Positions 59,560-64,000 of a DNA stretch of 64,000 bases are shown here, one piece after another (position 1 is the stretch's first letter; the number at the start of each line of letters is the position of its first letter). A program made the position numbers and the translations under genes. Source of the stretch: Malurus cyaneus samueli (taxonomy: Eukaryota > Chordata > Aves > Passeriformes > Maluridae); NCBI GenBank assembly GCA_009741485.1, contig CM019236.1, positions 57,004,619 through 57,068,618 of the forward strand, written 5' to 3'. The notes beneath the pieces were generated by a model that made no database searches, had not been told where the DNA came from, and saw only the letters and a list, made by a program, of their open reading frames with translations.

Positions 59560-60240
59560 CGCAGTTAGAAACAGCTTGGCAGAAAAGGCTCTGGGGGCCT
59601 TGGTGGGTGCTAAGTTGGACACAAGCCAGACATGTGCCCTTGTGCAAAGGCAGCTAATGGTGTCCTGGGCTGCATTAGCAGTGTGGCCAGCAGCTCAAAA
59701 GTGACTCTAGCCCTCTGTTCAGTGCTGTCGAAGCCCTGTCTGGAGTTTGTCCAGTTCTGGCCTTGCCCAGTTTGGGCATTCCCAGTACAAGAGAGACATG
59801 GCCATGTTAGAGAAAGCCCATGAAGGATTGTGAAGATGATGAAGAGAGTGGGACTTCTCTCCTATGAGAAAAGTCAGCAAGAGCTGGGACTGTTCGGCTT
59901 GGAGAAGAGAAGGCTTGAGGGATAAGTTTGTATTATAGATAAATAGAAGTATCTAAAGAGAGGGTACAAAGGGGACAGAGCCTAGATCTACCCAGTGACA
60001 GGACAGGAGGCAATGGGCATACACTAAAACACAGAAGAATCCCTCTGAATATCAGAAAGCACTTTTTCACTGTGAGGGTGGTGGAGAGGCTGTGGAATAT
60101 CTGTCCCTGCAGATACTAGAAAGTTTTCTGGACATAGTCCTCTGCAAATGGCTGTGGGTGGCCCTGCCTGAGCCGGAGGGTCAGAACAGATGACTTCTGG
60201 AGATGTCTTCCAGCCGCAATTATTCTGTGATTCTGTGATA
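59560..60240 (+). mobile_element. CR1 LINE fragment (ORF2 C-terminus plus 3' UTR)
   Basis: About 680 bases of CR1 on the plus strand inside MAMDC2 intron 2. In element order: AGAAACAGCTTGGCAGAAAA and GGGGGCCTTGGTGGGTGCTA, GCATTAGCAGTGTGGCCAGC, AAGAGAGACATGGCCATGTT, TTCGGCTTGGAGAAGAGAAG, GAGGGTGGTGGAGAGGCTGT, and the terminus ATTATTCTGTGATTCTGTGAT. One of the best preserved copies here, but its open frames are broken. Confidence 0.95.
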
Positions 60241-63200
60241 TCTTCACATTTTTTTTTTGACTGAAAGTTAAAACAGCCCTACTGCAGTGGTCTTTCTGAG
60301 ATATCTCAACCCAGACTAAAAGAACATAAGAATTTCTGGTTCCTTCTAAAGTATGAATTAAATGCAATTGTCACGTTATGGATACATGCCTGATCCATCT
60401 ATATGTATGTTTATATGAAATCTCTGCACCCTCATTCAAGACAAGAAATAACAGCTTATCATAGATCTCCTGTAAGATGAATGATCTCTCAGCTGTTAGC
60501 AGGATCAGGATATGGAGAACTTGCATCTTACTGGTATCTTCGGGGCTTCATTGTCATGCAGCTATGTTTCTAATGCTCGTGGCTGCAGATTTTCATGGGA
60601 AGCAGATATGTTAAAGCATGGTGTGCTCTGATGCATTTTTTGACAGGATCTGTTCTTCATAATTTCCTACTTTTTTAGTTATCTCCATTTGAAAGCCTGT
60701 TTTTGGTGTGTTCTGTTTTAGACACAGTTGTTTTCCTGAGGAAGCTCTAGCAAAATAGTTGTGCTCCATCTAATCACTCTTGGCAGATCATTATGCACAT
60801 GAACCTCCTTGATTGAGACCACAGTTTTGCAGCTGTTTGGCCAAAGTGAGTTGAGTTCATTTTAGGCCGTATGAGAGAGGAGTTGACAGTAATTGGCATC
60901 ACTGTTTACTGGAGCCAGTAAGGAGGCAGATGAATGAGTGGATTTTGACTCTGAATCGCTCTCAGCTCATCAGACTAGGTTCAGGCAAGTGATGAAACAG
61001 ATGTGGGTGTCTGTGCTGTCTCCCTTGCATCTGTTTGTGAAATAGAGTCCTTAATTCTCCCAAGCCATGTATCCTCAAGCTGACCTGCAGTTCATTATCA
61101 GTATTCATTGCTGTTGTCTGCTCCTAGCAAATCCCTTCGTCTCTCCTTCCCCGGAATACCAGATCCCTGGTGTACAGCCGAGTGTATTCCCTGCCTAGAC
61201 ATGTAAATACTTGTGGCAAACAATCACAGTCATTTACAAGCTGTAGGAAGAAGCTGGGACTAGCAGATCAGATATCTGGTGGCACATTTCTTCATGCCTT
61301 CATGCTTCACAATCTTCCTGAGATATTTGTTATCCCAGGAGATCAAACTTATGTGCCCAAGTGTCAGGTGATAGTCAGTTTTATCCTGTCGGATTGCAAT
61401 ATAACAACAGTGAGAATCTGTAGCAGAATTGGAGTAAGGCCATTGTTTTTATCTTTTGCCTCTACTGTACAATAAATAATTTTCTAATATAGAGCCCAAC
61501 AGTTTGGTATCCATAGCAGTTCAGTCCAGAAAATTTATTCAATACAGACTGCAAGAAAATTACGTGCTTTTAGTCTTGCTCTGGCTTTAAGCTACAGCTT
61601 AGTTTACTCCCATAGCTGTGAACAAATTTGTATATGGTTTTCCATAGTATAAACTACTTTTTGAATATGTAAATTTTTATGTTCTTACGGGAAGTAAACT
61701 CTGCCTTGAGTGCTAGACTACACAGACATACACAAATGCAAACTGCAAATCTATCTCAGTACCTGGATTTTAAAAGTGTAATGAATATAGCAACAGTAAT
61801 TTTTTTAAAGAAAACTGGATTTGCTTCATCTTTTCTTCCCTTGGAGGAAGACCTTAGAGATATGATCATATTCTGGGCATAAATAATGATAAAATCCATC
61901 ATCATAAAGGAAAATGTCTGTGTTCTGTTCTGTGTCAATGTACTGCTTAATGTCTGCATCTGCAGCTTAATATTGATCTTCAGATACTTACTGTCAGTCA
62001 TTAACATCCTCACCAACAGCCTCAAAAACTTACATGTAGCTTACATGAATGCTTCATTTTATGATGTTGTTTATAACATTTCAAGTAGGGTGACCTTTAG
62101 CATTTTAAATATGCACCCAAATAGCTAGGCAGCGCTAATGTAAGCTATGCTTTGTAGAAGCTTAGCTCAAGTTCACTGACAAGCAGGAGGATTTCAAACG
62201 AATGAATCTTTTCTAGTTCCTATGCAACCATTGCTTCACATTTCAATTCTTACAAGACTTTTTGCAGAGAGGTGCCATTCCTGGCCAAGGATATTCTTGT
62301 TGCTTGAGTGGAAACATGAGAGGCCTTATACCAATACCAGATTGTTCTCTTAATATAGCCACTTCTAGTGGTATTTTAAACTAAGTGTCAAACTGGAGAG
62401 TTATTAGGGCAGTAACTGTAGTTTGTTTGAAAAAGAAGAGAGAACTTTGCACAGTGAAGTTGTCTTATATGGAAATAAGATGAGTGGTATGTGTAGTTTG
62501 GACTACCACATGTAGGTAAGAACCAGAGAGCTGCAATCAGTGTTTGTTTTTATATAAATTTGGAGTAGACTTCACAGCTGATGGGAGTGGAAGCTAAAAA
62601 TAACGTTACATGATCAATCATCCCTTACTAACATAGAATGAGAATCTTTTCCTGTGCTGGGCGCTCCATTTTCTGTTAGTTAGAGTTCTCTTTACATAGT
62701 TGCTTAGATTTTGTGCGGGTTTTTTTTTTTTTTTGATTATTTTTAAGAGACCGTTTGTGTTCTTTGTTAGCTTATGCATCTAGAAGGAGTTTCTTGCTAT
62801 TTGCTATAGTTGACCTTGCAGGTTAGGCTGTTGTGAGAGAAAGAAGAAAGTTGAAGCCCAGAGCAGTAAGAAGTCTCAACAGAAGTCCACAGTCTGAAAA
62901 TATTTAAACAATTTTGTGAAAAGATGAAGAAAACTACTTTATCTTGGAAACTTGCTGGAAAAAAGGAATTGGCATCTGCTGGACATCTGCACTAGCTGAA
63001 TCATCCTCATGATGATTCTAGTTTTCTTTTCTAATTCAGTGATTGTACCGATTTTGTATAGTGTATGTGTGACCAGTTTTGTACTGAAGTGTACCCCTAG
63101 CAGGGCAGGGTGGCAGACAGAGCGTGCTGCTCCAGCCTGACAGAAGAAGGCAGCCTGTAGGGTCCTTTGGGGCAAGATGTTTGAGGTCTGTACCAGCCCA

Positions 63201-64000
63201 GGAGGTCTGTGCGTTTTACTCACACATTGCTGAGGGGGTTGCATGATGTGCACAGGAAATCTGCTGCAGGGTTTCCATTAGTGCTCCTGTGGTCACTGTT
63301 GTCCCCTGAGCTACCTGAAAGTGACAAGGAACAGCCCTGCAAAGGCATGGATGAGAGTTTGGTGTGGTGGATTGTCCAAAGCCATGAAGGCATTAGGTAG
63401 TTAGACGACAGTAAATGTGTTGAAAAGGGTGCTGAAAGAGTCCAGGTCAAAGAGGAATTGATACCCAGAATGGAATTTTTAAATTTGACCAGGAGTCACA
63501 ACTCTGCTTTTCAATCCCTTCAGCTCTTCCAACTTCCCATAGCAGTAAATTGCCAAACAATAAATTGATTCTTTTTTTCCAGAAAGCTGAGAGAATTATA
63601 AAAATTATGAAATACTGATCCCTCTATCAGGCCTCTGTCAATCACTTATGCTGCCCATCATCTCTAGCTGATAACAATAGTCTTACATCAGCACTGTGTC
63701 TGCAAGCACCCACAACCAAAGAGCCATGAGCTGTGAGGAAGAAAGGACCAGTACTGTCACAACTTCAGGGAGCATCAGAAATGAGCATGAGATGGGTTGT
63801 TCAGCTCCAAACTTTTATTCTTCATTGAATTATTCCCTGGTCAGGTTAAAATCAAACTGACTACATAGGTAATATTCCAAATAATTGATTTTGCTGTTTT
63901 CTTCTGGTATGACATATTTTTAATTTTCAACTAACATTGATTAATTTAATTGTTTTTAAAACATCAAATAATGAACTACTCTATACGTATTGCTTTATTC

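Larger units (their letters stand above)
50776..64000 (+). other. MAMDC2: MAMDC2 intron 2 (partial)
   Basis: More than 13.2 kb from the exon 2 donor to the right edge, with no recognisable further MAM-domain exon. After leaving the CpG island it is AT-rich with short unrecognised open frames (up to 159 codons on the minus strand at 55752-56231). It contains a (TTTA)n-rich stretch near 51799-51840, one clear and one possible CR1 fragment, and a 16-base T run near 62720. A large second intron fits the large size of this gene in mammals. Confidence 0.8.

Overview
The window is nuclear DNA of a vertebrate, almost certainly a bird. It is AT-rich overall, coding sequence is sparse and split by spliceosomal (GT-AG) introns, there are two CpG islands, and the recognisable interspersed repeats are 5'-truncated CR1 LINE fragments, the dominant retroelement of bird and reptile genomes. 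No bacterial, phage or organellar features were seen.

Two genes are recognised, arranged head to head about 36 kb apart. On the minus strand, the first three coding exons of PTAR1 (prenyltransferase alpha-subunit repeat protein) lie at about 14.5 kb, 8.8 kb and 1.95 kb; the rest of the gene runs off the left edge. On the plus strand, the first two coding exons of MAMDC2 (secreted MAM-domain proteoglycan) lie at about 50.5 and 50.7 kb; the rest runs off the right edge. Each gene starts in its own CpG island. PTAR1 and MAMDC2 are also close to each other on human chromosome 9q21, with CFAP95/C9orf135 between them; no CFAP95 exon could be recognised here. In birds this block is usually Z-linked (recalled, not shown by the sequence).

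Layout: 1-14.55 kb is PTAR1 exons 3-1 and their introns. 13.9-14.9 kb is the PTAR1 CpG island and promoter, including a four-copy promoter minisatellite. 14.9-50.3 kb is intergenic, with CR1 fragments, a GC-rich spot carrying a CTCF-like motif, and a ~2 kb GGAT tetranucleotide array at 21.57-23.54 kb. 50.3-50.96 kb is the MAMDC2 CpG island and exons 1-2. 50.78-64 kb is MAMDC2 intron 2.

The most notable observation is in PTAR1 exon 1. The conserved N-terminal protein is spread over three reading frames within 76 bases, although exons 2 and 3 and all splice sites look intact. This means either small indel errors in a GC-rich stretch of the assembly or real damage to the start of the gene. No previously undescribed biological system was found. 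The very long open frames in the GGAT array and in the CpG islands are composition artefacts.
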